Below, piece by piece: positions 35,239 through 47,484 of a stretch of 64,000 nt of DNA (positions within the stretch are counted from its first letter, which is position 1; each line of letters begins with the position of its first letter). This stretch comes from Syngnathus acus (Eukaryota; Chordata; Actinopteri; Syngnathiformes; Syngnathidae). The translations under genes were made by a program, and so were the position numbers. The notes under the pieces are model-generated. The model was given only the letters and a program-made list of their open reading frames with translations, searched no databases and was not told the DNA's origin. The stretch is taken from NCBI RefSeq assembly GCF_901709675.1, contig NC_051095.1, forward strand, positions 14,585,456 to 14,649,455. Direction: 5' to 3'.

Positions 35239-35977
35239 GTCAAGTCAAGTCAAGTCAAGTTTATTTGTATAGCCCTAAATCACAAGCAGTCTCAAAGGGC
35301 TTCACATAGACAAAAATTGACAATTATTCTCAAAGCATCCCCTGATCTTAAGCTCCCAAAAGGGCAAGGAAAAACTCAAAACCCCTGCCCGGGGAAAATG
35401 AGAAACCTTGTGAAGGGACCACAGATGGAAGGATCCCCCTTTCAGGATCACCAGGTTGTAATGGATGCAGAGAGGGCACAAATAATACATAATATGAAAA
35501 TCAAAAGTGGATGTCCAAGTCAGAGCGAAGGGCTGCCGGAGGAGCCCTCTACTATCCTGGCTGTGGAGGTTGAGCTGCAGTTCCCCCAACCTGAATTAGC
35601 CCACAAGAATCCAGATAGCCGCTGTCAGCTTGGGTGCCACCTAACCACCTCCCCGGCCGGGGAGGGGGGGGTGGGGGGAGAGAAAACAAAACAAACTCCG
35701 GCCGAATCGGCCACTACAAGTTAGTTAAAGGCCATGTCATAGAAATGTGTCTTTAAACGTGTCTTAAATGTTTCTACTGAGGTAGCAGTCCTAATATCCA
35801 TTGGGAGGGCATTCCAAAGCTCTGGAGCCCGGATAGAAAATGCTCTAGACCCTGCAGACACTTTCTTGGCCCTCGGTGTCGCTAAAAGGGTAGCGTTTTG
35901 CGAACGAAGGTTACGAGACGGAACATAAGGAACAACTAGGTCGACAAGATACGAAGGCGCTAAGCCATGCAGTGATT
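35239..35977 (+). mobile_element. 739-bp repeat inserted inside a V-SINE
   Basis: Begins GTCAAGTCAAGTCAAG then TTTATTTGTATAGCCC, and runs through AGGAAAAACTCAAAACCCC, GAGGTAGCAGTCCTAATATC, GGGAGGGCATTCCAAAGCTC and GTTACGAGACGGAACATAAG to CCATGCAGTGATT. Both sides carry CTCAT (35234-35238 and 35978-35982), a likely 5-bp target duplication. Open frames inside it do not look like a known protein. The family is common in fish but I cannot class it with confidence. Confidence 0.75.
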
Positions 35978-35982
35978 CTCAT

Positions 35983-36136
35983 CTGGGATGTGGGAGGAAA
36001 ACCGGAGTGCCCGGCGAAAACCCACGCAGCCACGGGGAGAACATGGAAATTTCACACAGGGAGGGCCGGAGGTGGAATCGAATCAAACCCGCACCCTCTG
36101 AACTGAACTGCGAACCAGTGCGCCCCCGTGTCGCCA
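35983..36136 (-). mobile_element. V-SINE, 5' part of the split copy
   Basis: Continues the element broken at 35238: central block GGGATGTGGGAGGAAAACCG, GAAAACCCACGCAGCC and GGGAGAACATGGAAATTTC, then head GGTGGAATCGAATC (reversed B-box) and GAACCAGTGCGCC. About 20 nt present in the intact copy at this junction is missing. Confidence 0.85.
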
Positions 36137-38435
36137 GGTTTGGCCTGCAAAGGCTACAAACAGAAAATGTGTCGAATAAGTGCCAGGGTCAGTCCAAATT
36201 CAAACTACAAGTTTTCCCCATTTGAAGTAATCTCCTTGAAGTCTAAAGCACTTGTTCCCAATCCACTTGTTATTCCTGCCAACTGCCTCAGTCAAGAGGA
36301 AGTCGTGATGGACACGACAGTTCTTTTACCTGAGTCATTAGAATCAGTTCATTGAAAACACCCTTTCAATAGATTTGTTCACCAAATTGTTCATCCCCAC
36401 CATGGGAGTAAAAAGAAAACACTCCTGATTCAGACATGGCTTTATTCCTTGTCAATGTCACAAGTTAGTTTATTTGTAACCTTTAACAGCCCCCCCCCCC
36501 CCCTTTTGTAGTCTCAATAAAATGTCACGAGTATAGAAATTGTAGAATATTACTATGATTAGGAAATACACATTTCAAACAAAATTCACAAGTTAAAAGA
36601 CATGCTTTATGAAACTGTACAACTGTCTAAAGTATTATCAGGCAAAATCATCTTGGCCTTCTTTCTTCCACTGTTCAAGAAATAAGAAGGTTGCTAACAT
36701 TGGGACCACTTTTGTCATTTTTGCTTTCTTCTTTTTTGGAAGAACAGTTGCTAGAGGGGTTTGAAAATAAAGTTTGCAACACCGCAGACAACAGTAGCAG
36801 GACTTGCTTGCTTCCTCCTTTTACATAATAGGCCAGGCATCAAGGGTCTTACCTAATCACTGACTTCTCTGCGACAGCACGTTCACTTCTGCTACAGTTT
36901 TACAGAAGGATTAAGGGACTCAATCTAACTGTTGTTGACTTCACCTTTATGGTAGCACAATTGAACACAGTCAATAAAGCCAAAACTACTCATTTGACGT
37001 TAGTGGTGGTTTGCCTATTTTGTGTGAACCTAAGGGCCATAGGGAGGTTTATGTTGTATAAATAGCCGCTGAGTAGGTGGATGGCACTGCAACGAAACCC
37101 ATTTCGTTTAATGCTACTATCAGACATTTTGCAAACTCAGAAACAAGATATTGGTTATTTTGCCATCACAGAAAAAAAATAGTTTACACCATTGTCTCTT
37201 GGGATTAAATCATTTTCACACCAGCAGGTCGGCTGTTTACTGGAAAAAAGGTGAGCATCAATTACATTGTATCATTTTTGCTCTGTAGCTGTCGATCGAA
37301 CTAGTGACCGAGGCCGGGTGCGTGAATGGAGCGGTGCTGCGCAGTCTGTGCTCTTCAGGCTTTCAGGTCAGTGTCGGCATTTCCAAATTGGACGGGAGTT
37401 CAAAGAGAATGAGAGAGCAGTGAGTGGAGATGAACCCACTTATTTATCTCGGCAATCATACCACACACTCTTATGCCTTTTTTTTTTTTTCCTCCAAGTG
37501 GAGATACAATTTGCTGCTTACACGAGCAGGACCCTTAGGCAATCGCAGCGTGGAGGTATCAGCGCGTAATGTACGCCTTCTATTTGAATATGAGTCCTCC
37601 TTTAGCTATTTAGCCTTGATTATGCACAAGTGGAATTATTTAAGGCTGTTCTGGATTCCCAAACTCCTGTCTACCCCACTCTTCTCTGATTCATCAAACA
37701 TGTTTTTCTTGCTCATTGGAAGCTGTCACATGGATACAGACAGAAATGTGAGACATCTGGAGAATAGCTGACGGCCTGAATCATCATCCTGATGACATGT
37801 AAGAAGACGTTGTCCAGAGGGCAAAAAGCAGCACGCCATTTTCTTTTTTTAAAAGGGCTAAGATGGGTCAAACTCCATAAAATACACAAGTGGTGCTCTT
37901 TAATCATAGTCTTTTTGTTTGTTTCCCAAAATTTCAACAACCCCACTTGTTGATGAAAAGCATCATAGTCTGTCAAGTTTATTTAAATTCACACTCAAAG
38001 TTTTAACAACTGTAAGCTGTTTTTTACTTATTGAAAGTATATTTGGATATGTGGTTATCCTGCATAAACAGTCTGGCTCAGCATCTGTCTGGAAGAAAAC
38101 TTCCATTCATTTGAAATTTTAAAATCATTAATATTGCATCACAAATGCTTCTGCATTCAACTGGTAATGTTGTGATAATTTGCATGTAGGTTAAGTAATC
38201 CTAAACTATAAATAGGCTACTATATATTTACTTTATACTTATATATTTATACTATATACTTTACTGATTATGAAGAAAACTCAGTTTCAGTTAAGTATTC
38301 CATTGGCCATGTTGTGCTTCTTTAAACTGCAAACTAGACTGACTCATCAAAATTGATTGAACACATAAATTACCTTCAATCGACAGTCAATTAATCACTG
38401 AAAGTAAAAATATTCTACCACACTAACATGCACAC
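36137..38435. other. non-coding flank, no gene seen
   Basis: Poly-C run at about 36490-36503. Otherwise AT-rich sequence with no supported gene. 37270-37570 has slightly CpG-richer sequence without a recognisable product. Confidence 0.6.
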
Positions 38436-38605
38436 ACCGTATTTTCCGGACTATAAGGTATAAATTTTGAACCCTGCGGCTTATAGTCCAGTGCGGCCTA
38501 TCTTTCATGTTTTTTATGCTATTGTGTGATTTGTGCATATTCTCTTATACATGGAAATTAAACATGAAAACATCTGCAGTTTATAGTCCAGTGCGTCTTA
38601 TATAT
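38436..38605 (+). mobile_element. left end of the 'CCGTATTTTCCGG' transposon family
   Basis: ACCGTATTTTCCGGACTATA with AGG, then two copies of a TTATAGTCCAGTGCG unit (38481-38496 and 38579-38594). The terminus is the inverse of the right ends at 28571-28602 and 32877-32908, so the family has terminal inverted repeats. Confidence 0.6.
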
Positions 38606-40163
38606 AAACAAAACAGGATTTTCTTCTAATATATAGTATATAGCTATATGGATATATAGATGCTATATGTATTAATTACTTATCAATGTGAATAGCACAG
38701 CAATTCTTTCAACTATAAGGGTCAATACAAGCAAAAAAAAAAAAATTTTTATTATTTGGGCAAAAAGCCAGCACATGTTCCAACTGTTCTGGGGTATAGC
38801 TCCTGTCTCGTAAAGGTTGAATCAGAATTATGAACCCCTCTTAATTGGCTGACACTCAGCTTGCTCATGATTTTACAATGGGTGCAACGGGAACATTAAA
38901 GAAAAGCATAGAACTTATTGGTTCTGAAAGATGCAAGGATGGTTTTTTTCGCTTTTTTAATCCTTGCTCGTCATTTCGCCAAGGACTAATAAAGCCCATT
39001 ACTAACTTTATTTGCAAAATGCTTGTGGGTCTGAATTTAAATGAAATCCAATTAAAATCACAGCTTGAAAACAAATACTAGTAGGGGCTGACTGGCTCGA
39101 CTTTAACGAGTTGATGGTAAAGAAAAATGGTTGCATTAAATGTTTTTTTTGATATACTGGTAAATGCTGCTTTCTTCCAGAATCTTGCAGAAAGACATTG
39201 CTGCGACAGGATTTTCCAGAGGATGCACTCGTTTAAGGGCTTTCTTTTGACCAGTGAGCTTGACCACCTTGTAAAGAGTGTTGGTGAGTGTTCCTCCTCC
39301 CTGCTCACTCAAATATGCACCCCGAGCAATCATTCACTCACTCATTCACTAAGCAAATGTAGTTCAGTAAATAATACATAAAGAAACAGTCATATACTCA
39401 ACCTTCCCGCTAATTGTGTTGATTGATTTTATTTCTCTCTGTGCAATCCATCCAATATATAAATTTGGAATTTGGTATTTTGCATACAGGTGGTCGAAAG
39501 TTCTCTTATTTACATAAGTATTGTTTATTGTTATTTGTTATTTCATATTCAAAATTATCCTGCAAAAAATGTTTTGGATAAACATGACTAAATTACTGTG
39601 TTAGCACAGATTAAAGATAGACTACATAGTGTGTTGGGTACAAAGTTGATGTCCTCGCTCCAGAATAGCTTCACCTCCCAAGTACATGTTCTGTTTTTAG
39701 ATTTTAAAATTAAAGACGTTTAATATATTTAACATTGGCCTTTTTAAAGGTTAAAAATCATGTCTATTGCTTTTCTCTTTATATAGGCTTTAATGGTGAC
39801 TGTTTGGCCCTGGAGAAGGTTTTTACTAGCATGTATAGGATTTTAAAAATATATAATACATCAATAAATTAATTTAAAGCAACAGAAATGCCAAATTTAC
39901 ATGAGCACTGAGCATTTTGGCAACAGAGCAACCCCTGCAGGCAATAAAGCCCTGTAGTGTGTTTACAGTACACAAATAGTGTGCGTATGGGTGTGTGCGT
40001 GTGGGTGTGTGTGTGTGTACTTTCCGACTTATCTAAGGAGGGACATTCGCTTCGTAGTGTGTGTGTGTGTGTGTTGTCTGATGAAGCCAACCAGCAACTT
40101 ATCTCACTTGAACAAGCGCCTGGGGAAACCGACTGTATTTCAAAGTCCACTAAAAGGTGCTTC

Positions 40164-40320
40164 CAGCGGCGTAGCGAGTGAGTAATGCTTTATGAACACC
40201 AGCTCGTTGCTTACCGCGCTGGCCGCCTCAGTTCGTGCGGAATCGCTCGGCCTCCCCAACGTGACACCATCTTCGCTCGTGTAGCTCACGTTCATAACGT
40301 TAGTTAGAGCACCACTCCCA
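40164..40320. other. CpG-dense patch
   Basis: About 15 CpG in 155 nt (AGCGGCGTAGCGAG, TTACCGCGCTGGCCGCC, GTTCGTGCGGAATCGCTCGG, CACGTTCATAACG) inside a CpG-poor region. Could be a small CpG island, an orphan promoter or a young repeat not recognised here. Confidence 0.4.
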
Positions 40321-40399
40321 GGTTCAGACAACAGTACTGTATCATACCAAAGCAACGCCTTTATAAGTGAAGATGGCTGCAATCCAAATGTGCTATCTT

Positions 40400-40650
40400 T
40401 TCTAGTATGTAAATGAAGCTAGGCGCTGAAGAGGCGAGAACGGACATGTAGCTCTCAAGCTGCTGTCATCTTAATCGACTGACGCTGCTTCCATCCACTG
40501 CTCATCCATGTAGCTGTCACTTTAATGTGGACTAATGATAAGTGCCAGACGCTTAAATTAAGTTCATTACATGCGGCAGGCCACTCATACGATTCTGGTG
40601 AAGCTGCAGGCAAACTGTGGGATTGAAGCCCACTTTCTCTTCCTCTAATA
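40400..40650. promoter_or_regulatory. candidate conserved non-coding element
   Basis: Dense motif sequence: CTGTCATCTTAATCGACTGA, GTAGCTGTCACTTTAATGTG, GACTAATGATAAGTGCCAGA and CTTAAATTAAGTTCATTACA. Homeodomain-type cores alternate with GC-balanced blocks. No repeat or coding signal. Confidence 0.25.
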
Positions 40651-43407
40651 AAAGTAAAGGGGTCACGACAAATGAATATGAGTATAACTAAGTTCTCTTG
40701 TTTACCTGTTACACACTACTACGTAGAGTGTTACAAGTTTGACAACAATGGATTCTTTGCACAAAATTACCTGCGTTGCAAAAACAGCAGCTTGGTAGAG
40801 TAGACTTGTCCTGCACTAAATTTGCTAGTTTTTACGCAGAGTGCACATGTGCCTGTCTACAAAAATTGGTCCTATGAAGTTAGTTACTAATATTTTAATA
40901 TTTAGTTAACCCGCCTAATATTAATCCATTAAGCGCAATGCAACAGTCTACAATCACTTGTTGGTGTTGGTGCCTGTTTTTACGCATGCAAACATTTAGT
41001 AAATCAACAACAAAAAGAAGTACAAACCTCCCAAAGTGAAACCAGTAACAGCACTAAACATAACTTAACAAACACTTCTGCTTTGTCATCCACAACTACC
41101 ATGAGGCTGAAACACTTGTTAGTCCTTAACATAAGTACTTTGTACTTGGACTGAGTGTTTTCTAAAAAGTGCTCTACTTTACTCTCCACTTGCGTATTGT
41201 TAAAAACAAATCTCTGCAAGGGAAACATTTCACCTTGACATTCTGAGGACCGCTATGGCGAGTATTGAAACTTGTGACCTTCTGGCCCCCGAGCCGAATC
41301 GCTATAAAGTGATGGAGTGCCTGCCTTGATTGGACCTCTGACCCCAGCTAACACCATGAGTCACATATCATTCAAAATAACAGCACCAAGGAAGCGCAGA
41401 CCTTTTCGAAGGCTTAAACGTTCGATAGCCACCAAAATCAAATGAGAAAGCCAATACAATCTTGCCGCTTTATGGCTAAAGTGACTTTTACGTTACATCC
41501 ACGCATCACAAATTACAAGCTGATATTCAACTTGACTGTAGAGTGATTGGAGAGCTGAGAATGTCACCTGTGTTGTCATGCGGAGCAAGCTCACGGTGCT
41601 TAATAATTCAACTCCCCATGTGGAGGCTTTGCATGGAGACGTCCTGTTAAACATTCATGCTCTTAGCTACGCCTTCGCCCCCTGGAGGACATTTGACCAC
41701 CAATGCTATAACTCCAAAGGAAAAAGCTTCTCACAGACATTAATATCAATTTGATATCTCTGCTGTCCAGCCATGACAGATCATGTTGCCTCTCAGTTTC
41801 ATACACAATGTATGTGTTTGTAATTGCTTTATGTTGCCTGCATGGTGTCTTAAACTTGAATGAAATCCACTGAATTACTTTAACGCCTTGATATCATAGT
41901 CTTTCAATGTGTTGAGAATGAATCAATACCAATGTATAAATAATTTAAAACCCTTTTCAGGGGTATCTTATGTCTACTTTTTCCTCACCTGTAAGAAGAT
42001 TAAACACACAGACTCCATGTGCCAAATACTGTAAGTAAGAAACCTGCACATTTTCTCCACCAATTCTGTTCATTTGAACTTTAAGCTTAAACTTAATGAA
42101 TCAATAATAAACCGATCACTTATTGGCAAAGCTACTGTGAAATCATCATGCAAACATTTTATCAATTATTTTACTTTTTGATTTGATAAAGTATTAATAA
42201 ACTTTTGACACAATCAACTGCTTTCACATTTGTCCACATTTGTTGTTTCTTGCAGGGCTGCAGAGGTTGTTCATAAAGAGCGATCCATGTGTAAGATCTG
42301 ACAGAGGAGAAAAGGATAACAAGGTGTGGCAATGCTCGCTATGTTAATGCAATCCATTCTCAGCATTTTAATAGTTTTAGCTGCCTGCTTTTTTGACAGA
42401 GGATGCTTAAAGAAATCTGCACTCTGTGAGGTAACCATAATGACAAAAAGTCAACAACAGCAGCCAAGCAGATGCTGCTCGCCTGGAAGAAATTCTATTG
42501 ACTTTGAGGTGGTGAGTCGATGGTTTGTTGTGTTGTGCTGAACAGAAAAAAGAAACAAAGGAAGTCATAATTCTCTCAACTCGTGCTTTTTTTTACGGTT
42601 AAGTAGTTTTTAAAAGGTATTGTTGAACTCTTTCTCCTTTACTGGAGCACAGAGCACACTCATCAATCACGCGCGCTGCGCGAACAACACAAATTAGTTC
42701 TTTTTGAGCGCTGGTGATTTATAAGAATGACAGCTGGAAAATGTAAGATTACATTTATTTCCCTCCACTTTCATATTTCATTGAGAACAACATAATTCTG
42801 GAAGGTCAGTATAGTGCCAAGTTTCAAAGTAGAAAAGTTAAAGACAAATGAAACAGTTGATGGTGATCTGAGTTTTTATGTATTCAATTGTTTTTCTTGG
42901 CTTTATTTTGGAGCTCAACTATGGTGCTCACAATGGCAGGCAGGACATCACTTTCACTTTATTTAATAGGTCATCCTAATTTATTTAGTCTTTGTATTGT
43001 CTAATGTGTTCCTTTTTTTTTTTAATATTTAACAAGGATGTCTTTCTTGTAGAGTGCATGCATTCAGTCACGGAATTTAAATTCAAGGCAATCACTGATG
43101 GGAAACTTTTGGAAGAGTTTTTTAATAGAGCCATAATCATCATTAGACTGTATAATGACCCACAATGCAATGCTCACTTTGAGCTCCATCCTTTTGAGCA
43201 GAGTTTATTGGGAGGGACGTATGAAGACAGAATCGTCACCAGTCTCAATTTAATGACCATGGCTGATCTAATCTATGAATTAAGAATTGTGATGGGGGCA
43301 TGTATGTCAGACTGATGCGTGTTTCTAAGTAATAATACTACGTTACCTTGAAGTTAGAACCTGAAGTGGTACAATTTAGAATTTGACCAACATTTATCAG
43401 AAAAAGA

Positions 43408-43776
43408 TGTCACACTCCAGCTCCTCTCGCACCCTGGTCAGTGCCCCGTTTCTGTTTACACCAGTCATAGCCACACCTCCAGAGCATTCAGCGCTCATTG
43501 CCTGACACCTGTCCCTCGTTGATAGTCACCACATCTGCTCCCGGCTCATTAACTTCCCTATTTAAACTCCACACACCAGTCAGTCCTCGTTAGTTCGGCC
43601 CCGTAGGCCACCCGCCAGCCCTGACCGACCACCCAGTCCCGACCGACCGCCTGTCTCTGACTACATCAGACTTCGCTTGCCCTCCAGCCACGCTGCGTCC
43701 GATTTCCATGTCCCTTTTCCCCTAAAAACAATAAACCGAGTGTGATGCACTTGGTCGTTCCATCTGGTCCGTGACA
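43408..43776 (+). mobile_element. candidate solo LTR (retrotransposon remnant)
   Basis: Begins TGTCACAC and ends CCGTGACA (TG...CA with short inverted repeats). It contains TATTTAAA at 43559-43566 as a TATA-like box, a C-rich body and AATAAA at 43730-43735, about 40 nt before the end. This is the U3-R-U5 order of an LTR of about 370 bp. No flanking internal coding region and no clear target duplication, so it is an old or rearranged solo copy. Confidence 0.6.
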
Positions 43777-43795
43777 GATATCCTCATGTGCGCTG

Positions 43796-44262
43796 TCACA
43801 ATTAATCGACAATCAATTATCACTTTAATCAATGACTATTTTGATAATTGAATTTGACCCATTTTTTACCTTAGGTCCGAATCCTCTGTCAGTTTTTCAC
43901 CAGCAATCATTCATTAATTTTTGTTTTCATTCATGAAAAAAATCTGATTATAGGTTGTGTTCATATGAATCAAAACAAGACATTTGCAAACATCTGCTTT
44001 TACTACAGAAAACAATAACTACATCAGTAAAGCCCCGTTTCCACCACCAAAACTACCCGGCTCTTCTCTACTCAACGATCAGTGTCAGAATGTTTGGTGA
44101 GTACAACGTTAGTCCCTCTTGTGTGATGTTAATGATTATTTGCTTGCTTTCATGAGTAAACACTAAACAATACAAAATAAATAAACAGTGAATGGGGAAG
44201 TTTATCTGATTATTCGATTTATTGATGGAAGATTCGATTGTTCTAAAAATATTTTATAGTAA
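43796..44262. mobile_element. probable DNA-transposon remnant with AATCGATTA-type ends
   Basis: Left part CACAATTAATCGACAATCAA and ACTATTTTGATAATTG; right part CTGATTATTCGATTTATTGA then AGATTCGATTGTTC. These resemble the termini of the family also seen at 31764. The interior is AT-rich with no gene. Confidence 0.4.
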
Positions 44263-44266
44263 CTAG

Positions 44267-44345
44267 GGGTGGGCGATATGTATCATTTGTGAAATCATTG
44301 TGAATGTGGCTTTGACTGTGTAATTTTGTAATATTGAGGTTTTTT
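44267..44345 (+). repeat. 'GGGGTGGGCGATATG' repeat terminus
   Basis: AGGGGTGGGCGATATGTATC followed by ATTGTGAATGTGGC and TTTTGTAATATTGAGG. It matches a terminal motif common in fish DNA repeats; the other end is not seen. Confidence 0.4.
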
Positions 44346-46284
44346 TTAAGTCGCCAAAAATCAATAACGCACGGTGCTAGTGGTACTCCTTACTATGGCG
44401 GCAGTTCCTTCAGGATTTCGCAAAGTGGTGATAGCAACTAGTCACGCAAAAGCAAGGAAATCCCACAAAAGCAAGAAAATCCCGCAAAATCGCATTTACC
44501 TGCAACTTTGTCCAAACAACGCAACTTTACCGCGACAACATTTAAAAAGTGCACGTTTCAGGTCAGTTTTTCAGTTGTGCTGTGGTGGAACCCACAAAGA
44601 AGGAAAATTTACGGTACATCCTGTTTTAGATGATAGCGAAGAAGCGGGAAATGTTGCGTTACGGGAGTCAGCAGAAAAACGTGAAGCACTCACCAACTAA
44701 AATCACGGCGAAGAACCGTGCAAAGCAATATCCATACCTTCTACATGAAAGCAATAACAATTGCTGGTTTTATTTTAGACTTTTTTTTCTTGTTTTTATT
44801 CCATTGTTGTCTCGTCGGCCTTTCAAGCAATACCGTGCAGCTTTTTAGGAACAAAAGACGATGTGCATTTGAAAAAGTACACTGAAAGAAATTTGAAAAA
44901 CATGCACTGAAAGAAACTGGAGACTGCTACGTTAGATTTATCCAGCCCGCAGATGTTCACCATGGTAACAGTCAAATGGTTTTCTTATTTGTTTGTTACT
45001 TTAAAATATAGGCGGGTGGAGGTCACCGAGTAGACATGCATACATATGACACAAGAGAGCCAGGCGACCTATCCATCTTGTGGAAGACAAGGAGGATTGT
45101 CTTTTAAGCTTTCCGGTTGTAGCACACATAAATTAGCCTCGGCCAAAGTGGCATCAGTCAATGATCGCTGGAGGTGGTGATTAGCGGTGGAGCACAAGCA
45201 TTTTGGAGGGGAGGGGGAGATAATCCCCATCAGCTGAGACAAGACACCCACCTTCACCTCCTCAAGGTGACAATCTTGACTTTTTGCAAAAGGTTGAGTC
45301 TGAACTGTTTTGAGTCGTGATCTCAGGAATGTTAGCACTAAGCCTTTAAGAAATGTATTTTGCTCATGTTCAGTGAAATCTTTAATTAAATATACACTAA
45401 ATGAGCCCCAGGAAGTAAAACAAACAGACAATTCACAATGAAGACTGACCTTTTAGCACTGAAAGTCATCAAATCATTTCATGCCGTAAAAGCTTCATGG
45501 AGAAGGGAAACGTATACTGACGAATTTTGGTTGGAAGATGTTTGTCAATGAATTTGTCCATGTCAAAGGAAGAGCAGTATGGGACTGATTTACTAAAGAA
45601 AACTTGTGCAAAGTTGATTGTGTTCTCAACAGATGTGGAACGACTAATGTGGCGCAGTTAGAGCTGTGTCTGCCGAATGTGCTAAATTGACAATTTCATT
45701 TTCCATATCATGGGAGTGTATTACAAAGAGGTGAGTTTAGCAAATAAAATGTAATTTATCAAACCTGAGAAGAATTGTGCAGGCTGATTTTAATTCTTAA
45801 TTTTTTAAACAGCAAATCCAAAAGGCAGGTGCCAACTAGTACATATGGCGATGTCAGCATAGCACAGCTAAAATGGAAAATAGCGGGCAGAACGTTGCTG
45901 TTCATGTAGAAAACATTTTTTAAACGCCAACATGAATTACATCAACATATTGTATTATATTGTATCATACTTAGCACTGCAATTTTTGAGTTTCCGAATA
46001 ACAAGGGCTGACTGAAAGGCAGTCACAGAATGCGTCAGGATATAATAGTGTATTTTTTTGTTACTCAGGTTTGTCTTCCTTCAACACTTCAAATCACATC
46101 ATTTCAGATTCCATTTGCTGGTTATGGTGCTCTCCCAAATGTTCCATGGTGAAAACTATCAAGGCCACTTGAAGTGCAATCCCGTATACCCCATACCTGA
46201 GATGGAAAGTACATTTTACCGCATATCTTGGTGTTACTACGAAATCCAGATTAGCTCACAACTCGTTAAATGGATGGATATCTA
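44346..46284. other. non-coding flank, no gene supported
   Basis: 44370-44700 has lysine/serine-coding open sequence (repeated GCAAGAAAATCCC-like units at 44450-44490) but no known protein. The rest is AT-rich. Confidence 0.5.
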
Positions 46285-46433
46285 TCTACCTACCTACCTA
46301 CCTACCTACCTACCTACCTACCTACCTACCTACCTACCTACCTACCTACCTACCTACCTACCTACCTACCTACCTACCTACCTACCTACCTACCTACCTA
46401 CCTACCTACCTTCCTACCTACCTACCTACCTAT
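46285..46433. repeat. (CCTA)n tetranucleotide array
   Basis: About 37 units, nearly perfect (one TTCC interruption at 46411-46414). All frames through it encode a spurious Tyr-Leu-Pro-Thr repeat. Confidence 0.98.
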
Positions 46434-46579
46434 TTGTTTTAAGCATGTCTGTCTATTCTGCCGTGGCGCTTTTGTGCTGTGGTCATTCTATTCACCAAAA
46501 GACAATTTTTAAAACAGAGAGGTCAGACACTTATTATTTTCTGGTCATCCTCTGTGTTTGATTATCAAACTAGGAAGTT

Positions 46580-46600
46580 TTTTTTTTTTTTTTTTTTTAA
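46580..46600. repeat. poly-T run
   Basis: About 21 T, possibly the reversed poly-A of an unrecognised retroposon. Confidence 0.85.
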
Positions 46601-47333
46601 AGCTTGTTCTTGAGGAACGCAAGTGAGTAGTAGCTTTACACGTTTGCTCAGTGTCATGTTTGACATTTGGTGAATGTGGGCAGTGCAAATTTCACGCCTC
46701 CGCTCATTTCTTAGTTTTGCTTTATAGTACTGCTTGTTCAATGGAGGCTTTCCATATACCATATGCTGATAGTTTTCTTTGTTTCATTCAAGCTATGGAG
46801 CATGAGATCAGTTAGGCTCCACAGCAGATGTTGCAATAGTGTTTTCAACGGCCCGCTTTCATTTCTGCGTATGTTCTTGACTTGATCCCCTGCTGCAACA
46901 CAACTTATCCAGCGCTGTTTATCTTTCCACGTCTTCCCTATCTGTCTTTCGACGGTGACTGACGCAAGGCACGGTAACCTAACTAGCAAATTCTTAGGTG
47001 CGCAGTACATGACTGTATGCTGCATGACGTCCTGCCTTGCAAAATATCCTTCCATTTTGAGGGCACCCAACATAATCCTGCAGAATGGAAGCTCGATGAC
47101 TTCCCTTCTGCAAACTTCAGGGGATTAGTGGAATGATACAGGAGGGCTGGGAATCGTCTGGTGGTCTGCAAGGCATCCTATCCTCATTTACATCCCAATG
47201 AAAATGGATTAAGATATTTCTTCTTCCTCTAATGGAGACAGACGTATGCTCACATGCATGTACTATGCATCTGACCCAGCAATCAACACCTTTTCTCAAA
47301 ACAGAAACATTTCACTTTCACATAAATGCATGT

Positions 47334-47484
47334 ATTAGGCTCCAACACCCCTGTGACCCTGAATAGGATATGTGGTGGATGGATGGATGGATGGATGGAT
47401 GGATGGATGGATGGATGGATGGATGGATGGATGGATGGATGGATGGATGGATGGATGGATGGATGGATGGATGGATGGATGGAT
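47334..47484 (+). repeat. (GGAT)27 array grown from a SINE-like tail
   Basis: TTAGGCTCCAACACCCCTGTG, a further ACCCTGAATAGGATATGTGG, then (GGAT)27 at 47377-47484. The first 43 nt match the last part of a V-SINE/L2-type 3' end (GGCTCCAGCACCCC...GGATAAGCGG), so the array appears to be an expanded ATGG tail. Confidence 0.85.

Larger units (their letters stand above)
38606..43407. other. non-coding flank, no gene supported
   Basis: AT-rich with short GT tracts (39976-40018, 40057-40074), a CpG-dense patch (40164-40320) and complex sequence at 40400-40650, listed separately. Remaining sequence shows nothing recognisable. Confidence 0.55.

Noticed and set aside
35239-35724. 135-codon frame inside the nested repeat
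   Set aside because: Lies in a dispersed repeat and shows no known domain. Stop-free length alone is not evidence.
42992-43315. 107-codon frame, the most protein-like of the flank frames
   Set aside because: No recognised domain, no clear splice sites or promoter, and of a length expected by chance in AT-rich DNA. RNA evidence would change this.
44374-44700. 108-codon lysine/serine-rich frame
   Set aside because: Follows a transposon-like terminus and contains short imperfect repeats. No known transposase or cellular domain is visible.
46058-46561. 167-codon frame with a long Tyr-Leu-Pro-Thr repeat
   Set aside because: It is a translation of the (CCTA)n microsatellite with short random flanks.
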